This document shows, piece by piece, positions 15,753 to 27,583 of a stretch of DNA of 64,000 nt. Source of the stretch: Elusimicrobiota bacterium (lineage in GTDB: Bacteria; Elusimicrobiota; Elusimicrobia; 2-02-FULL-39-32); contig JACPBF010000011.1 of NCBI GenBank assembly GCA_016180425.1, forward strand, positions 1 to 64,000, written 5' to 3'. The translations under genes and the position numbers were made by a program. The stretch's first letter is position 1. The number at the start of each line of letters is the position of its first letter. The notes beneath the pieces were generated by a model. It worked only from the letters and a program-made list of their open reading frames with translations, ran no database searches and was not told the DNA's origin.

Positions 15753-17739
15753 GTTTTTTATGCGCTCTCATTTCTTTAAATTCAAAAAGTTGGTCGCGCA
15801 AGACCGCCGCGGTTTCAAAATCTAACCTCTCCGCAGCTTCTTTCATTTGCGCTTCTATCTCTTTCATCGTCTCTGGCAAATTCTTGCCCGCGTATTGTAA
15901 CCTATTTTCCCTTAACAAAGAAAGACCTTGTTTCTTTGCCTTGATTTGAAACTCTTCCAGCTCATCAATAGCTTTGACTATAGTTTTAGGGGTGATCTGG
16001 TGCGTTTGGTTATACTCTAACTGTATTTTTCTTCTGCGACTCATCTCCCCTAAAGCTCTTTTCATGGAGCCTGTCATAAAATCCGCATAAAAAATAACTT
16101 TGCCATTCAAATGCCGGGCTGCTCTGCCGCAAATTTGGATTAAGGTTGTTTCTGAACGCAAGAATCCTTCCTTATCCGCATCTAAAATTGCGACTAAACT
16201 CACCTCTGGCAAATCCAACCCTTCCCGCAAAAGATTAATTCCCACCAAAACGTCAAAAATGCCTTTGCGCAAATCTTTAATAATCTCCACTCGTTTTAGG
16301 GTATCAATATCAGAATGCAAATACCTTACTTTTAATCTTTTTTGGCTCAAAAACTGAGAAAGGTCTTCTGCTAATCTTTTAGTCAATGTAGTCACCAAGA
16401 CCCGCTCCTTTCTTTTTACTCTCAATTCAATTTCCTTAATAAGATGGTCAATCTGCCCCTTTATTGGATGGATTTCAATTTCTGGATCCACTAACCCTGT
16501 TGGCCGAATCACCTGCTCTACAACCGCGCCTGAAGATTTCTGAAGCTCATAAGAACTCGGGGTTGCTGAAACATAAAGCACATTTTTAACTAATGCCTCA
16601 AACTCAGGATTCTTTAAAGGTCTGTTATCCAAAGCTGAAGGCAAACGAAAACCATATTGCACTAAAATATTCTTACGAGCCCGATCCCCCTCATACATCC
16701 CTTTAATTTGCGGCACTGTCACATGGCTTTCATCTATAAAAACCAAAAAATCTTTAGGATAATAATCTAAAAGACAAGATGGCCTCTCTCCCCTAGCTCT
16801 GCCAGAAATGTGCCTGGAATAGTTTTCAATCCCATGGCAAAACCCAGTTTCGCGCATCATTTCCAGATCATAATTTGTTCTTTGAAGAATTCTCTCCGCT
16901 TCTAACAGTTTTCCTTTCTCTTTAAAAAAAAGAACCCTTTCTTTTAATTCCTGTTCAATCGCCACAAGCGCCCGCTCTAATGTTGGCTGAGTCGTCACAA
17001 AATGACGCGCAGGATAAATATAAACCAGTTCTTTTTCCCCTAACTTTTCACCTGTCAAAGGATGAATCTCATAAATTTTTTCGATTTCATTGCCTCTCAG
17101 CTGAATCCGTAAAGCTGTTTCCATGTAAGCAGGAAAAATTTCAACAGTATCTCCTTTCACGCGAAACTTCCCGCGAATAAATGCCAGATCGTTTCTTTCA
17201 TAATGGATCGCCACCAACTCCTGTAAAATAAGTTCCCGGGACTTTGTCCTGCCTTTTTCTAAATACAGGCACAAATCTCTATAATCTCTGGGTGAACCTA
17301 AGCCGTAAATACAAGAAACAGAAGCGACAATAATCACATCTTTTCTTTCTAAAAGACTGGATGTGGCTTTTAATCTTAAGCGGTCAATATGGTCATTAAT
17401 GCTTGCATCTTTTTCAATGTAGGTGTCGGATTGGGGAACATACGCTTCCGGCTGGTAATAATCATAATAAGAAATAAAATATTCCACTGCGTTTTTTGGG
17501 AAAAACTGTTTAAACTCCGCGTAAAGCTGAGCTGCCAGAATTTTATTTGGAGAAATCACTAAAGTTGGTTTTTGCATGGCGCAAATCAGATGCGCCATGG
17601 TAAAAGTTTTGCCAGAACCTGTTACCCCCATTAAAACTTGATGAGAACGGTCCTCTTTTAACCCTTGAACCAAGGCTTTAATGGCCTTGGGCTGGTCTCC
17701 TTGAGGCGTAAATTTTGAGCACAGATTGAACTGGTACAT
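15724..17739 (-). CDS. uvrB: excinuclease ABC subunit B
   Basis: DNA-damage verifying helicase of nucleotide excision repair. From the chosen ATG the protein starts [20 protein letters not shown] as in other UvrB proteins; a longer frame to 17796 runs into the yceI start and lacks support. Walker A GVTGSGKT is at about residues 38-45, the beta-hairpin [12 protein letters not shown] near 92-103, DESHVT and the helicase motifs [11 protein letters not shown] and QICGRAARH follow, and a UVR motif ([20 protein letters not shown]) ends the protein. A short tail beyond the UVR motif overlaps the nadC start. Confidence 0.96.
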   Translation of the reverse strand: MYQFNLCSKFTPQGDQPKAIKALVQGLKEDRSHQVLMGVTGSGKTFTMAHLICAMQKPTLVISPNKILAAQLYAEFKQFFPKNAVEYFISYYDYYQPEAYVPQSDTYIEKDASINDHIDRLRLKATSSLLERKDVIIVASVSCIYGLGSPRDYRDLCLYLEKGRTKSRELILQELVAIHYERNDLAFIRGKFRVKGDTVEIFPAYMETALRIQLRGNEIEKIYEIHPLTGEKLGEKELVYIYPARHFVTTQPTLERALVAIEQELKERVLFFKEKGKLLEAERILQRTNYDLEMMRETGFCHGIENYSRHISGRARGERPSCLLDYYPKDFLVFIDESHVTVPQIKGMYEGDRARKNILVQYGFRLPSALDNRPLKNPEFEALVKNVLYVSATPSSYELQKSSGAVVEQVIRPTGLVDPEIEIHPIKGQIDHLIKEIELRVKRKERVLVTTLTKRLAEDLSQFLSQKRLKVRYLHSDIDTLKRVEIIKDLRKGIFDVLVGINLLREGLDLPEVSLVAILDADKEGFLRSETTLIQICGRAARHLNGKVIFYADFMTGSMKRALGEMSRRRKIQLEYNQTHQITPKTIVKAIDELEEFQIKAKKQGLSLLRENRLQYAGKNLPETMKEIEAQMKEAAERLDFETAAVLRDQLFEFKEMRAHKKHGKIPTAFR

Positions 17740-17754
17740 GCTTTGTTCTATAAT
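17726..17754 (+). promoter_or_regulatory. promoter of yceI
   Basis: TTGAAC and a perfect TATAAT are separated by 17 bases. The site lies at the start of the divergent uvrB gene and places transcription about 26 bases before the yceI ATG. Confidence 0.65.
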
Positions 17755-17786
17755 GATACAAAATTTATCTTTTAAGGAGGCTTTGA

Positions 17787-18401
17787 ATGAAAACAATGAA
17801 AAAATTTAGCTTTATTTTCTCTTTATCCATAACTTTTTTAGGAAGTTTTAGCTCGCTTTGGGCAGAAGTCTATCAGATTGATCCTGTACACTCCAGCATA
17901 AGCTTTAAAATTAAACACATGGTTATTTCCAAGGTGCGCGGACAATTTGATCGTTTTTCCGGCGAATTTCTTTATGATGAAAAAGAACCAAAAAATTGGA
18001 AAGCCTCTGCGAATATTGAGACCGCTTCTATCAATACCGCCAATGAAAAAAGAGATCAACACTTAAAAAGTCCGGATTTTTTTGATATGGAAAAGTATCC
18101 AACCATTACCTTTAAAAGCTTAAAAATTTCAAATCTAAAAGGATCCTCTGCAAAACTTTCCGGACTCCTTTCCATGCATGGGGTAGAAAAACCAGTAGTT
18201 TTAGATTTGGAAATTGGCGGGGTCATAAAAGACCCTATGGGAGTGATGCGGGCAGGTTTTGAAGCCACTACAAAACTCAATCGTAAAAATTTTGGCATTA
18301 TCTATAACAAAATTTTAGAGAGTGGGGGCCTTGCTCTTGGAGAAGAAGTGGAAATAGAGATTCATATAGAAGGAACTGCGCAAAAAAAAGAGGAGAAATA
18401 A
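17787..18401 (+). CDS. YceI-family exported lipid-binding protein
   Basis: YceI proteins are small lipocalin-like beta-barrels that bind polyisoprenoid or similar lipids in the periplasm. Residues 1-26 form a signal peptide with a cleavage site after LWA, giving a mature start [20 protein letters not shown], the family's opening motif. Further conserved strings are [32 protein letters not shown] and [21 protein letters not shown] strong AAGGAGG site lies 7 bases before ATG. The exact ligand is unknown. Confidence 0.92.
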   Translation: MKTMKKFSFIFSLSITFLGSFSSLWAEVYQIDPVHSSISFKIKHMVISKVRGQFDRFSGEFLYDEKEPKNWKASANIETASINTANEKRDQHLKSPDFFDMEKYPTITFKSLKISNLKGSSAKLSGLLSMHGVEKPVVLDLEIGGVIKDPMGVMRAGFEATTKLNRKNFGIIYNKILESGGLALGEEVEIEIHIEGTAQKKEEK

Positions 18402-18421
18402 ACACACCTTTTAAAAAATTT

Positions 18422-18494
18422 GCCACCCTAGCTCAATTGGCGGAGCAATGGTTTTGTAAACCATAGGTTGTCGGTTCAAATCCGACGGGTGGCT
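18422..18494 (+). tRNA. tRNA-Thr (anticodon TGT)
   Basis: Acceptor GCCACCC/GGGTGGC, D arm GCTC/GAGC-type, anticodon arm ATGGT-TTTGTAA-ACCAT with TGT, and T arm GTCGG-TTCAAAT-CCGAC form a complete cloverleaf with U as discriminator. No CCA is encoded. It lies between yceI and purD and may be cotranscribed with them. Confidence 0.96.
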
Positions 18495-18519
18495 AAAGAA
18501 TCTATAAGGACAATCCAGA

Positions 18520-19791
18520 ATGAAAATATTAGTAATAGGCGGGGGCGGCAGAGAACATGCCATCATCTGGAAATTAAAACAAAACCCAGAGGTCAAGGAA
18601 ATTTTCTCATCTCCTGGAAATGGAGGAATCTCTGAGTCTGCTACCTTGCTGCCTGCTTGCGCGGAAAATGATTGGAGCTCCTATGTCAATCTGGTAAAAA
18701 GTAAAAAAATTGATTTAACGATTGTAGGGCCTGAAGCGCCTTTAGCATCAGGTATTGTGGATGCTTTTAAAGAGAAAAAATTAAAAATCTTTGGGCCCTC
18801 AAAAGAGTGCGCGCAATTAGAAGCAAGCAAAATTTTCGCAAAAAATTTCATGAAAAAACATGGCATTCCAACCGCGAACTTCAAGGTTTTAGAACATTCA
18901 AAGGAAGCTCTAAACTTTCTTGCCAACCTCTCTTTAACTACCTATAAATTTCCTTTGGTCATTAAAGCAGACGGCTTAGCTCAAGGCAAAGGGGTGGTAA
19001 TCTGCCAAACCCTTGAAGAAGCCAAAACAATTTTAGATCAAATGATGGTAAAAAAAATCTTTGGCGCTGCTGGAAAAAAAATCATTGTGGAAGACAAACT
19101 AGAGGGCAGAGAAGTTTCAATTCTTGCCTTTTGTGACGGAAGAAGCTTAAAAATCCTGCCGCAAGCGCAAGACTATAAAAGAGCTTTTGACCAAGACCTT
19201 GGCCCTAATACTGGAGGCATGGGGTCCATCGCTCCCTCCCCTCTTACGGAAAGCCAAAGTAAAGAGATAGAGCGTTTCATATTCCAGCCATTTTTAAAAG
19301 GATTGCAAAACGAAAATTTAGATTATCGCGGCATTATTTACTTTGGGATCATGCTCACAGAGAATGGAGCTAACCTGCTTGAGTTCAATGTGCGGTTTGG
19401 GGATCCGGAAACGCAAGTCATTTTGCCCTTAATTGAAACAGATCTGCTTGAAATCATAGAGGCGGTCCTATCTCAAACCTTAAGTAAAATTTCTTTAAAA
19501 ATGTTGAACCAAACCGCAGTCAGCGCAGTCTTAGCCTCTGGCGGTTACCCTGGAAAATATGAAACAGATAAAGAAATCTTTGGTCTCAATGAAATTGAGC
19601 AAAAAGAAAATATTCTTTGCTTTCATGCTGGAACAATAAAAAAAGACGGCAAATTCTTTACCAGTGGCGGCAGGGTTTTAAATATAGTCGGACTTGGGGG
19701 TTCAAGAGAAGAAGCTAAAAATAGCTGTTATGCCGCTCTCTCAAAAATTAGTTTTGAGAAGATGCAGTTTCGCACGGATATCGCTTCCTAA
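18520..19791 (+). CDS. purD: phosphoribosylamine--glycine ligase
   Basis: Second step of purine synthesis: joins glycine to phosphoribosylamine with ATP. The N-terminal VIGGGGREHAIIWKL (about residues 5-19), TIVGPEAPLASGIVD, the ATP-grasp stretch FPLVIKADGLAQGKGVVI, and LNTGGMG-type PNTGGMGSIAP, GIIYFGIM and EFNVRFGDPETQ motifs are all present over 423 residues. The glucan phosphorylase-like gene starts 7 bases later. Confidence 0.96.
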   Translation: MKILVIGGGGREHAIIWKLKQNPEVKEIFSSPGNGGISESATLLPACAENDWSSYVNLVKSKKIDLTIVGPEAPLASGIVDAFKEKKLKIFGPSKECAQLEASKIFAKNFMKKHGIPTANFKVLEHSKEALNFLANLSLTTYKFPLVIKADGLAQGKGVVICQTLEEAKTILDQMMVKKIFGAAGKKIIVEDKLEGREVSILAFCDGRSLKILPQAQDYKRAFDQDLGPNTGGMGSIAPSPLTESQSKEIERFIFQPFLKGLQNENLDYRGIIYFGIMLTENGANLLEFNVRFGDPETQVILPLIETDLLEIIEAVLSQTLSKISLKMLNQTAVSAVLASGGYPGKYETDKEIFGLNEIEQKENILCFHAGTIKKDGKFFTSGGRVLNIVGLGGSREEAKNSCYAALSKISFEKMQFRTDIAS

Positions 19792-19798
19792 AGAAACC

Positions 19799-21514
19799 AT
19801 GAAAGAAAAGTTGGTGATCGCGGAAGTGGCAATGGAAATTGCCTATCATTCTGACCTTTTAAATCAAATAGTCAAACGCTATGGAGCTAATTTGGCCCGA
19901 GCTTGCGCCATGTCCAGCTCAGTAGGCGGTATTGGCCCGCTTTTAAAAGAAAGAATTATAGCCCAAGCAGAATTAGGCGTGGAAGTCATTGGAATCAGTC
20001 TCTTGTATGAAAATGTCTGGATTCAAGGATTCCAAAAATGGGGACAAATCTATATTGAAAAAAAGAAAGTGGGCAGCTACTTAAAAGAATTTCTGGAAAA
20101 GTGCGATTTTAAATTGAATCTTGAGATGCCAGACATGACCCAAATTGAAATAGAGGTATGGAAAACCCCTTTAGAAAAAGGCGTTGTTTATTATTTAAAT
20201 ATGCCAGAAATTGCCAATGTTATTTATCCAGGGCCAGAAGACGCGCCTCCTTCAGAAAAAAATGTTGGGGAATGGATTGAAAACCAAAAACTAAAACAGT
20301 CCTGGCTCATTGGCAGAGGGGCTCTAGCTCTGCTTAAAGCCCTTAATAAAAAACCATCTTTTATTATTCAAAGCGAAACCCCTACTTTTTTTGCCAACCA
20401 CTCCCTAGTGATGGACCCCTTTCAAAAAGAGCCTTTTTTCCAAGAAACTAAAACTATCTTTAATGACCACACCCCTTTAGAGTATGCGCATCCTGTATGG
20501 AACGAACCCCAAATCGTCAAAGCCCGAATAGATCCTCTCTTGGCGCATGACCCTCAATACTGGAATAAGAGTTCCAAAACCATTGATGTCACCAGACTTT
20601 TGATAGGAGTTTCTGCCGGCGTGTATGGGGTTTCTAAGAAACACGCGCAAGTCATGAAAAACATGGTTTCTTTAAAAGGCTTTGAAAATAAAATTAAATA
20701 TATTACCAATGGAATACGCATAAAAGATTGGCAAGATCCGGATTATGCCCTTGCCCATGTAAAGTCAGACGATCACTTGATCGCTTTAAAAGAAAAAAAG
20801 AAACAAGAACTGATTGATTGGGTTTGGAAAAGGTATGGCTTGTGGTACAGCTGGAAAAAAGATGTAAGAGACAAATGTTTTGTCTTATGGACCAGAAGGA
20901 TCACCAGCTACAAACGTTTTGACGTGCTGGACAGGCTGCTTAAAAATCCAGAATTAAAAAAGAGATTTTTGCAAACTGAAATTGTGGTTTTAGTAGGGGG
21001 AAGAATTCATCAAAACGACAACCTCTCTCAACACGTGATCTTTAACCTTTTAGATTTAGTGACTCGGGATCCGGAATTAAAAAATAGAGTTGTGATTTTA
21101 GACAATTACAATATCTGGGAAGCTCCGAATCTTTTTCATGGCGTGGATGCGACCATTATGCTTGCAGATGACGGCAGAGAAGCCTCAGCCACAGGTTTTA
21201 TGAAAGCCCAGGTGAATGGCGCCATGGTGATCGCTTCCAAAGACGGGGCTGTGCCTGAATCTGTTTATTTTTCTGAAAAAGAAGGTCAGCTGCCAAACGG
21301 ATTTGAAGTGCCTTATCTAAATGGAGAACCCCAACCACAAGGGCTGATGGATGCTTTTGAATCTTTAGATAAGGTCTATAAAAACCCAAAAGTAAGAGCT
21401 GGAATGATTCGAGCCTCTTTTGTCGCCGCCAAACAGGTTAGTATTGAACGCACTGCAAAGGAAATGATAGAATTATTAGTTCAACTAAATTCAGATGTCC
21501 AAGTCGAAAAATAA
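19799..21514 (+). CDS. alpha-glucan phosphorylase-like glycosyltransferase (GT35 family, short form)
   Basis: Members release glucose 1-phosphate from glycogen or maltodextrin using PLP. The 571-residue protein opens with [11 protein letters not shown] and contains [30 protein letters not shown] and [12 protein letters not shown]. The diagnostic region is [20 protein letters not shown] followed by [20 protein letters not shown], where the FMK lysine corresponds to the PLP lysine. Several strings differ from canonical short GlgP (for example [10 protein letters not shown] in place of the usual motif), so the acceptor sugar is uncertain. A longer frame from 19694 overlaps purD and is not preferred. 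The next gene, gltB, overlaps its 3' end by 20 bases. Confidence 0.8.
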   Translation: MKEKLVIAEVAMEIAYHSDLLNQIVKRYGANLARACAMSSSVGGIGPLLKERIIAQAELGVEVIGISLLYENVWIQGFQKWGQIYIEKKKVGSYLKEFLEKCDFKLNLEMPDMTQIEIEVWKTPLEKGVVYYLNMPEIANVIYPGPEDAPPSEKNVGEWIENQKLKQSWLIGRGALALLKALNKKPSFIIQSETPTFFANHSLVMDPFQKEPFFQETKTIFNDHTPLEYAHPVWNEPQIVKARIDPLLAHDPQYWNKSSKTIDVTRLLIGVSAGVYGVSKKHAQVMKNMVSLKGFENKIKYITNGIRIKDWQDPDYALAHVKSDDHLIALKEKKKQELIDWVWKRYGLWYSWKKDVRDKCFVLWTRRITSYKRFDVLDRLLKNPELKKRFLQTEIVVLVGGRIHQNDNLSQHVIFNLLDLVTRDPELKNRVVILDNYNIWEAPNLFHGVDATIMLADDGREASATGFMKAQVNGAMVIASKDGAVPESVYFSEKEGQLPNGFEVPYLNGEPQPQGLMDAFESLDKVYKNPKVRAGMIRASFVAAKQVSIERTAKEMIELLVQLNSDVQVEK

Positions 21515-24500
21515 ATTTCTTTTGGATCCAACCCAAGGCAAAGATGCCTGTGGAATTGGATTTGTGGCCAATGTTAAAGGCGAAAAATCCCATAAAATTG
21601 TGGAAATGGGAATTGAAATGCTTATTCACCTGGAACATCGCGGCGCTTGCGGCTGCGACCCTCTGACAGGAGACGGGGCTGGAATCCTAATCCAAATTCC
21701 TCACGAATTTTATCTTAAAAACAATAATTTTAGCTTACCTCAAAAAGGAGAATATGGCGTGGGAATGATCTTTCTTCCCAAGCAAAACTCCGATAGAAAA
21801 ATCTGTGAAGAAATAGTGAACCAAGTTATAAAAGATGAAAAACAACATGTTTTAGGCTGGAGAGATGTCCCGATTGATCCAAATGAATGCGGCGAACTTT
21901 CCAGACTTGCCATGCCTGTGATCCAACAGGTTTTTATCGCTAAAAACAAAGAGCTTCCTGATGAAGAAAGCTTTGAACGCAAACTTTATGTTATCCGTAA
22001 ACGGATAGAACAGTCCGTAAGAGAGTCCCGCTTAAAAACAGCCCAAGATTTTTATATCTCAAGCCTTTCCGCAAGAACCGTAGTTTATAAAGGACAGCTC
22101 ATTTCTCATCAAATTCCAAAATTTTTCTTGGATTTTAATAATGACCAGATGCAATCCGCAATTGCCATGGTGCACCAACGCTTTAGCACCAATACTTTCC
22201 CTTCCTGGAAAAGAGCGCATCCTTACCGTTACATTATCCATAACGGTGAAATCAATACTTTGCGCGGCAATATCAATTGGATGCATGCCAGGGAAAAAAT
22301 GTTTTCTTCTCCGCTTTTTGGTTCTGATATTACAAAACTCATGCCGATCATTGACCCGGATGGAAGCGACTCCGCCATGTTCGACAATGTCTTAGAACTC
22401 CTCATGCATACCGGACGATCTCTGCCCCATGCCATTATGATGATGATTCCAGAAGCCTGGCAAAAAAATGAGCAGATGGATCCTGCAAAAGAAGCTTTTT
22501 ATGAATACCATGCCTGTTTAATGGAGCCCTGGGACGGACCAGCATCCATTGCTTTTACAGACGGACGAGTGATTGGCGCTGTGCTGGATAGGAACGGTTT
22601 ACGACCCAGCCGCTATGTGGTAACAAAAGATGATTTGGTGATCATGTCTTCAGAAGTCGGAGTGATTGATCTGCCTCCAGAAAAAATCTCTTATAAAGGA
22701 AGATTGCAGCCTGGAAAAATGTTTCTGATTGATACCATTAAAGGAAAGATTGTTAAAGACGAAGAATTAAAACAGGAAATAGCGAGCCTCAAACCATACA
22801 AAAAATGGTTAGATGAAAATCTAGTTCATTTAGAATCTTTGTCCCCTGCAAAAAATGTGCCTCAAGGAATAGAAAATCCTGAAGAACTAATTCGGCTGCA
22901 AAAAACTTTTGGCTACACCATAGAAGATTTAAAAATATTAATGTCTCCCATGGCCATGAACGGACAGGAAGCTGTAGGTTCCATGGGGATAGATACCCCT
23001 TTAGCGGTCTTATCCAATCGGCCGCAAAATCTTTTTAATTATTTTAAACAACTATTTGCTCAAGTCACGAACCCTCCTATTGACCCTTTAAGAGAAGATT
23101 TAGTCATGTCTCTTGAAACCACGCTTGGTTCTGAACAAAATCTTTTTGAGGAAACTGCTGAACACTGCCTTCAGTTGAAGTTAGATTCCCCCACTCTTTC
23201 CAATGAAGAGCTGGCTCAAATAAAAGAGATTAAAACAGGAAAAATTCTTTCCAGAACTATCCCCATACTTTTTAAAGCTAAAGAAGGAAAAAACGGATTA
23301 GAAAAAGCTCTGGAGCAATGCTGCCAAGCTGCTTCTAAAGCGATTGAGGATGGGATTCAAATTTTGATTCTTTCTGATCGAAACACAAATCAAGAAATGG
23401 CTGGGATCCCTTCTCTTTTGGCTACAGGCGCTGTGCACCATCACCTGATTCGCAATGCCACGCGCATGAAAGTAGGATTAGTAGTTGAAAGCGGGGAACC
23501 CAGAGAAATCATGCATTTTGCTTTGCTGGCTGGTTTTGGAGCAGGAGCGTGGAATCCCTATCTAGCCTTTGAAACCATTCGCATGCTGGTGAAAGATGGA
23601 ATTATTAAAAATGAAGAAGAAAGCGCTGCTTTGGCTAACTATAGAAAAGCGATTGATAAAGGCGTATTGAAAGTAGCGACTAAAATGGGTATTTCCACTT
23701 TACAAAGTTATCGAGGAGCGCAAATTTTTGAGGCTCTTGGTTTAAATCAAGAAGTGATTGATAAATATTTTACCTGGACCGCTTCCAGAATTGAGGGCAT
23801 TGGATTAGAAGAAATAGCAAAAGAGACTTTAATGAACCATACAAAAGCCTATCAAAATAAAATTTCTGAGCTAAGAGAAGAGCTGGAAGTGGGCGGCAAA
23901 TATCAGTGGAGAAGAAGAGGAGAGTACCATCTTTTAAATCCAGATACGATTGGCAAATTGCAGTACGCGGTAAAGCTAAAAAATGCGAACTCGTATAAAG
24001 AATATTCTGATCTAATCAACAATCAAAATGAAAAACTTTTAACTTTACGAGGACTGCTTCAATTTAAAACCAGCAGCCCTATTCCCATAGAAGAGGTTGA
24101 GCCGGCAAAAGAGATTGTAAAAAGATTCGCCACTGGAGCCATGTCTTTAGGATCTATTAGCAGAGAAACTCATGAAACTCTAGCGATTGCCATGAATAGA
24201 ATCGGCGGAAAAAGCAATACTGGGGAAGGCGGAGAAGATCCAGAACGCTATTTTCCAGACCCAAATGGAGATTCTCGCCGCAGTTCTATAAAACAGGTGG
24301 CTTCCGGCAGGTTTGGAGTGACCATTGGTTATTTAGTAAATTCCGATGATTTGCAAATTAAAATTGCGCAAGGCGCAAAACCCGGTGAAGGAGGTCAGCT
24401 CCCAGGGCATAAAATTAGCGAGTATATAGCAAAAATCCGTTATTCAGTCCCGGGAGTAGGGCTAATTTCACCGCCTCCGCACCACGACATCTATTCCATT

Positions 24501-26024
24501 GAAGATATTGCTCAACTGATTCATGATCTTAAAAATTCTAACCCCCAAGCCCGCATCCATGTAAAATTAGTGGCAGAAGTCGGGGTAGGCACTGTAGCTG
24601 CTGGAGTTGTAAAAGCAAAAGCAGATGTGGTTTTAATTAGCGGTTATGACGGAGGAACAGGAGCTTCTCCCCTTACCTCTATCCAACATGCCGGAATCCC
24701 CTGGGAATTAGGATTAGCAGAAACACAACAAGTTTTGGTAGCCAATGGTTTAAGAGGAAGAACTGTGGTGCAGACTGATGGCAAAATGTTTACCGGAAGA
24801 GACGTGGCCATTGCCGCGCTTTTAGGAGCTGAAGAATTTGGTTTTTCCACCGCGCCTTTAATTAGTTTGGGCTGTATCATGATGAGAGTCTGCCATTTAA
24901 ATACCTGCCCAGTAGGAATCGCAACACAGGATCCAGAGTTAAGAAAAAAATTTGAGGGAAAACCAGAAGATGTTATTAACTACTTTTTCTTTGTTGCAGA
25001 AGAGGTCAGAGCCATTATGGCGCAACTGGGTTTTAAAACCATGAATGAGATGATTGGCCGAGTAGAGATGTTAGACGCAAAAAAAGCTGTGAACCACTGG
25101 AAAGCGAACGGCTTAGACCTAACCCCGCTTTTAACTAAAGTAGAAGCTAAAGATAAGTGGCATGCCTTAAGAAATATTGAAAAACAAGATCATGGACTCT
25201 CTAAAGCTTTGGATCATACTTTGATACAACTCTCTAAAGAAGCTTTAGAAAATAAAAAGAAAGTAAAGATTACGCAGCCTATAAAAAATTATAACCGTTG
25301 CGTGGCAACCATGCTGAGCAGCGAGGTAGCAAAAAAATATGGAGATGAAGGGCTGCCGGAAGACACCATTCAATGTAACTTTAAAGGTTCTGGAGGACAA
25401 AGTTTTGGCGCTTTTCTTGCCAGAGGCATTACCCTTTATTTGGAAGGGGATTCAAATGACTATTGCGGAAAAGGATTGTCTGGCGGAAAAATAATTGTCT
25501 ATCCTCATAGAGAGTCCACATTTAAGGCAGAAGAAAATATTTTAATCGGCAATGTGGCGCTTTATGGCGCTACAGCAGGAGAAGCCTACTTTAATGGGCT
25601 GGCTGGAGAACGTTTTGCTGTAAGAAATAGCGGCGCCATCACTGTGGTAGAAGGCGTGGGCGACCATGGATGTGAATACATGACAAAAGGGTTGGTCGTG
25701 GTCTTAGGTAAAACCGGACGTAATTTCGCGGCAGGCATGAGCGGCGGAGTCGCTTATGTTTTAGATCTGGATGGAAATTTTCTTCTTCACTGCAATCTGG
25801 GAATGGTGGAGCTTTTAAAAGTAGAAAATAAAAATGATCAGGAACAACTTAAAAACCTAATTCAGCGCCATGTCCAATACACAGGCAGCCCCTGGGCAAA
25901 AACCATTCTTTTAACCTGGGAAAAGTACCTTCCCCATTTTATAAAAGTTTTGCCTCAAGAATATAAAAAAGTTCTAGAAAAACAGCATTTGGATCAGGAA
26001 GCGATGAAACTCGCTGCCATCTAA
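21495..26024 (+). CDS. gltB: glutamate synthase (NADPH) large subunit
   Basis: Makes two glutamates from glutamine and 2-oxoglutarate. The 1,509 residues contain all four domains: an Ntn glutaminase (mature N-terminal Cys19 in DACGIGF after an 18-residue propeptide; [19 protein letters not shown]), a central domain, an FMN/2-oxoglutarate domain ([34 protein letters not shown]) and a beta-helix. The [3Fe-4S] ligands are Cys1127, Cys1133 and Cys1138 around [11 protein letters not shown]. gltD follows after about 65 bases; together they form the GOGAT holoenzyme. Confidence 0.97.
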   Translation: MSKSKNKFLLDPTQGKDACGIGFVANVKGEKSHKIVEMGIEMLIHLEHRGACGCDPLTGDGAGILIQIPHEFYLKNNNFSLPQKGEYGVGMIFLPKQNSDRKICEEIVNQVIKDEKQHVLGWRDVPIDPNECGELSRLAMPVIQQVFIAKNKELPDEESFERKLYVIRKRIEQSVRESRLKTAQDFYISSLSARTVVYKGQLISHQIPKFFLDFNNDQMQSAIAMVHQRFSTNTFPSWKRAHPYRYIIHNGEINTLRGNINWMHAREKMFSSPLFGSDITKLMPIIDPDGSDSAMFDNVLELLMHTGRSLPHAIMMMIPEAWQKNEQMDPAKEAFYEYHACLMEPWDGPASIAFTDGRVIGAVLDRNGLRPSRYVVTKDDLVIMSSEVGVIDLPPEKISYKGRLQPGKMFLIDTIKGKIVKDEELKQEIASLKPYKKWLDENLVHLESLSPAKNVPQGIENPEELIRLQKTFGYTIEDLKILMSPMAMNGQEAVGSMGIDTPLAVLSNRPQNLFNYFKQLFAQVTNPPIDPLREDLVMSLETTLGSEQNLFEETAEHCLQLKLDSPTLSNEELAQIKEIKTGKILSRTIPILFKAKEGKNGLEKALEQCCQAASKAIEDGIQILILSDRNTNQEMAGIPSLLATGAVHHHLIRNATRMKVGLVVESGEPREIMHFALLAGFGAGAWNPYLAFETIRMLVKDGIIKNEEESAALANYRKAIDKGVLKVATKMGISTLQSYRGAQIFEALGLNQEVIDKYFTWTASRIEGIGLEEIAKETLMNHTKAYQNKISELREELEVGGKYQWRRRGEYHLLNPDTIGKLQYAVKLKNANSYKEYSDLINNQNEKLLTLRGLLQFKTSSPIPIEEVEPAKEIVKRFATGAMSLGSISRETHETLAIAMNRIGGKSNTGEGGEDPERYFPDPNGDSRRSSIKQVASGRFGVTIGYLVNSDDLQIKIAQGAKPGEGGQLPGHKISEYIAKIRYSVPGVGLISPPPHHDIYSIEDIAQLIHDLKNSNPQARIHVKLVAEVGVGTVAAGVVKAKADVVLISGYDGGTGASPLTSIQHAGIPWELGLAETQQVLVANGLRGRTVVQTDGKMFTGRDVAIAALLGAEEFGFSTAPLISLGCIMMRVCHLNTCPVGIATQDPELRKKFEGKPEDVINYFFFVAEEVRAIMAQLGFKTMNEMIGRVEMLDAKKAVNHWKANGLDLTPLLTKVEAKDKWHALRNIEKQDHGLSKALDHTLIQLSKEALENKKKVKITQPIKNYNRCVATMLSSEVAKKYGDEGLPEDTIQCNFKGSGGQSFGAFLARGITLYLEGDSNDYCGKGLSGGKIIVYPHRESTFKAEENILIGNVALYGATAGEAYFNGLAGERFAVRNSGAITVVEGVGDHGCEYMTKGLVVVLGKTGRNFAAGMSGGVAYVLDLDGNFLLHCNLGMVELLKVENKNDQEQLKNLIQRHVQYTGSPWAKTILLTWEKYLPHFIKVLPQEYKKVLEKQHLDQEAMKLAAI

Positions 26025-26089
26025 AACAAAATATTGAATTAGAAAATGAGAACTGAAATGAAAAAGAGTTGTATTTTTTCAAAACAAAA

Positions 26090-27547
26090 ATGGGAAAAGT
26101 AACAGGATTTAAAGAATTTAAAAGAGAACTTCCAGAAGATCGTCCAATTCAAGAACGTCTTAAGGATTGGAAAGATGTGCATACCAAATTTCCAAAAAAC
26201 CTTTTAGAAGAACAAGCGAGCCGCTGCATGGATTGCGGCATTCCTTTTTGCCATAAAGGCTGCCCTTTAGGAAATATTATTCCTGACTGGAACGATTTAA
26301 TTTATCGCAATCGCTGGCAAGAGGCTCTGCATCGTCTTCTTTCTACCAATAATTTTCCAGAATTTACAGGAAGGATTTGCCCTGCTCCCTGCGAAGATTC
26401 CTGTGTTTTAAATATCAATGATAACCCTGTAACCATTGAACGCATTGAGCAAGGCATTATTGAGCATGGCTATGAGAATGGGTGGATGAAACCGAATCCG
26501 CCAAAAATGCGCACTGGAAAAAAAGTAGGGGTGATTGGTTCTGGACCTTCTGGCCTTGCTGCCGCGGACCAGCTAAATAAAGCAGGCCATTCTGTCACTG
26601 TTTTTGAGCGGAGCGATAGAATTGGCGGACTTCTCATGTACGGCATTCCAGACTTTAAATTAGAAAAATGGGTGGTTTTACGCAGAATAAAGTTAATGGA
26701 AGAAGAAGGGGTTATTTTTAAAACCAATGCGCATGTAGGAGTAAATATTCTCGCGGATGAGCTAAGAAAAAATTTTGACGCGCTGGTTTTAGCAGGAGGC
26801 TCAACCCAAGCAAGGGATTTGCCTATAGAAGGACGAGAACTTAAAGGCGTTTATTTTGCCATGCAATTTCTTCCTTTACAAAACAAGCGCAATCAAGGAG
26901 ACCCAATTCCTGATGACCAATTTATCTCAGCTAAAGACAAAACTGTTGTGGTTTTAGGAGGCGGGGATACAGGCTCAGACTGTCATGGAACTTCTCTTAG
27001 GCAGGGAGCAAAAAATGTTTATTCTTTTGAACTCCTGCCTCAACCCCCTTTAAGCCGTTCTCTTAATAATCCTTGGCCAGAGTGGGGAAAGATTTTCCGC
27101 ACTTCCAGTTCCCATGAAGAGGGGGGCAAAAGGGACTGGGCGATTTCAACTAAAAAATTTTCTGGTGAAAATGGAATTTTAAAAAAAATTCATATGGTCA
27201 AGGTTGACTGGAGCATGAGCCAAAACAACACAACTCCTCAAATGAGAGAAATTCCAGGAAGCGAATTTGAAATTGCCGCAGACCTTGTTATTTTGGCTCT
27301 AGGATTTTTAGGGCCTGAAAAAAACACTCTCTTAAAACAACTGGGAATCAAACTAACAGACCGAGGCAATGTAGAAGCTAATAAAGATTTTATGACCAAT
27401 ACGCCGGGAATTTTTTCTTGCGGAGACATGCGGCGCGGACAATCTTTAGTTGTTTGGGCTATTTGGGAAGGCAGGGAAGCTGCCCGAGGCGTGGACAAAT
27501 ATTTAATGGGAGAAACCTCCCTCCCCTCTTCCCCCTTCCACGCTTAA
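26090..27547 (+). CDS. gltD: glutamate synthase small subunit
   Basis: FAD protein that takes electrons from NADPH and passes them through two [4Fe-4S] clusters to GltB. The conserved MGKVTGFKEFKRE start supports ATG at 26090 over an upstream TTG at 26069. Cluster motifs are SRCMDCGIPFCHKGCPLGN and GRICPAPCEDSC. The FAD site is GVIGSGPSGLAAADQL and the NADPH site is VVVLGGGDTGSDC. The last codons (from GREAARGVDKY to GETSLP) are duplicated as DNA at 29255-29306, beyond the helicase gene. Confidence 0.96.
   Translation: MGKVTGFKEFKRELPEDRPIQERLKDWKDVHTKFPKNLLEEQASRCMDCGIPFCHKGCPLGNIIPDWNDLIYRNRWQEALHRLLSTNNFPEFTGRICPAPCEDSCVLNINDNPVTIERIEQGIIEHGYENGWMKPNPPKMRTGKKVGVIGSGPSGLAAADQLNKAGHSVTVFERSDRIGGLLMYGIPDFKLEKWVVLRRIKLMEEEGVIFKTNAHVGVNILADELRKNFDALVLAGGSTQARDLPIEGRELKGVYFAMQFLPLQNKRNQGDPIPDDQFISAKDKTVVVLGGGDTGSDCHGTSLRQGAKNVYSFELLPQPPLSRSLNNPWPEWGKIFRTSSSHEEGGKRDWAISTKKFSGENGILKKIHMVKVDWSMSQNNTTPQMREIPGSEFEIAADLVILALGFLGPEKNTLLKQLGIKLTDRGNVEANKDFMTNTPGIFSCGDMRRGQSLVVWAIWEGREAARGVDKYLMGETSLPSSPFHA
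27474..27525 (+). repeat. 52-bp direct repeat, left copy (3' end of gltD)
   Basis: Starts GGGAAGCTGCCCGAGGCGTG and ends GAAACCTCCCTCCC. All 52 bases recur at 29255-29306 in the same orientation, offset by 1,781 bases. The copy codes for the last part of GltD. The repeat brackets the PIF1-WYL gene and resembles the duplicated target left by integration of a cassette. Confidence 0.9.
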
Positions 27548-27583
27548 TTCTTAAAAAACCACTATTGAACCCAGATTTTATAG

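Noticed and set aside
17740-17790. A minus-strand promoter for uvrB within the start of yceI.
   Set aside because: Only weak -10 candidates (TATCAT, TATAGA) without a suitable -35 box are present, so no site is annotated.
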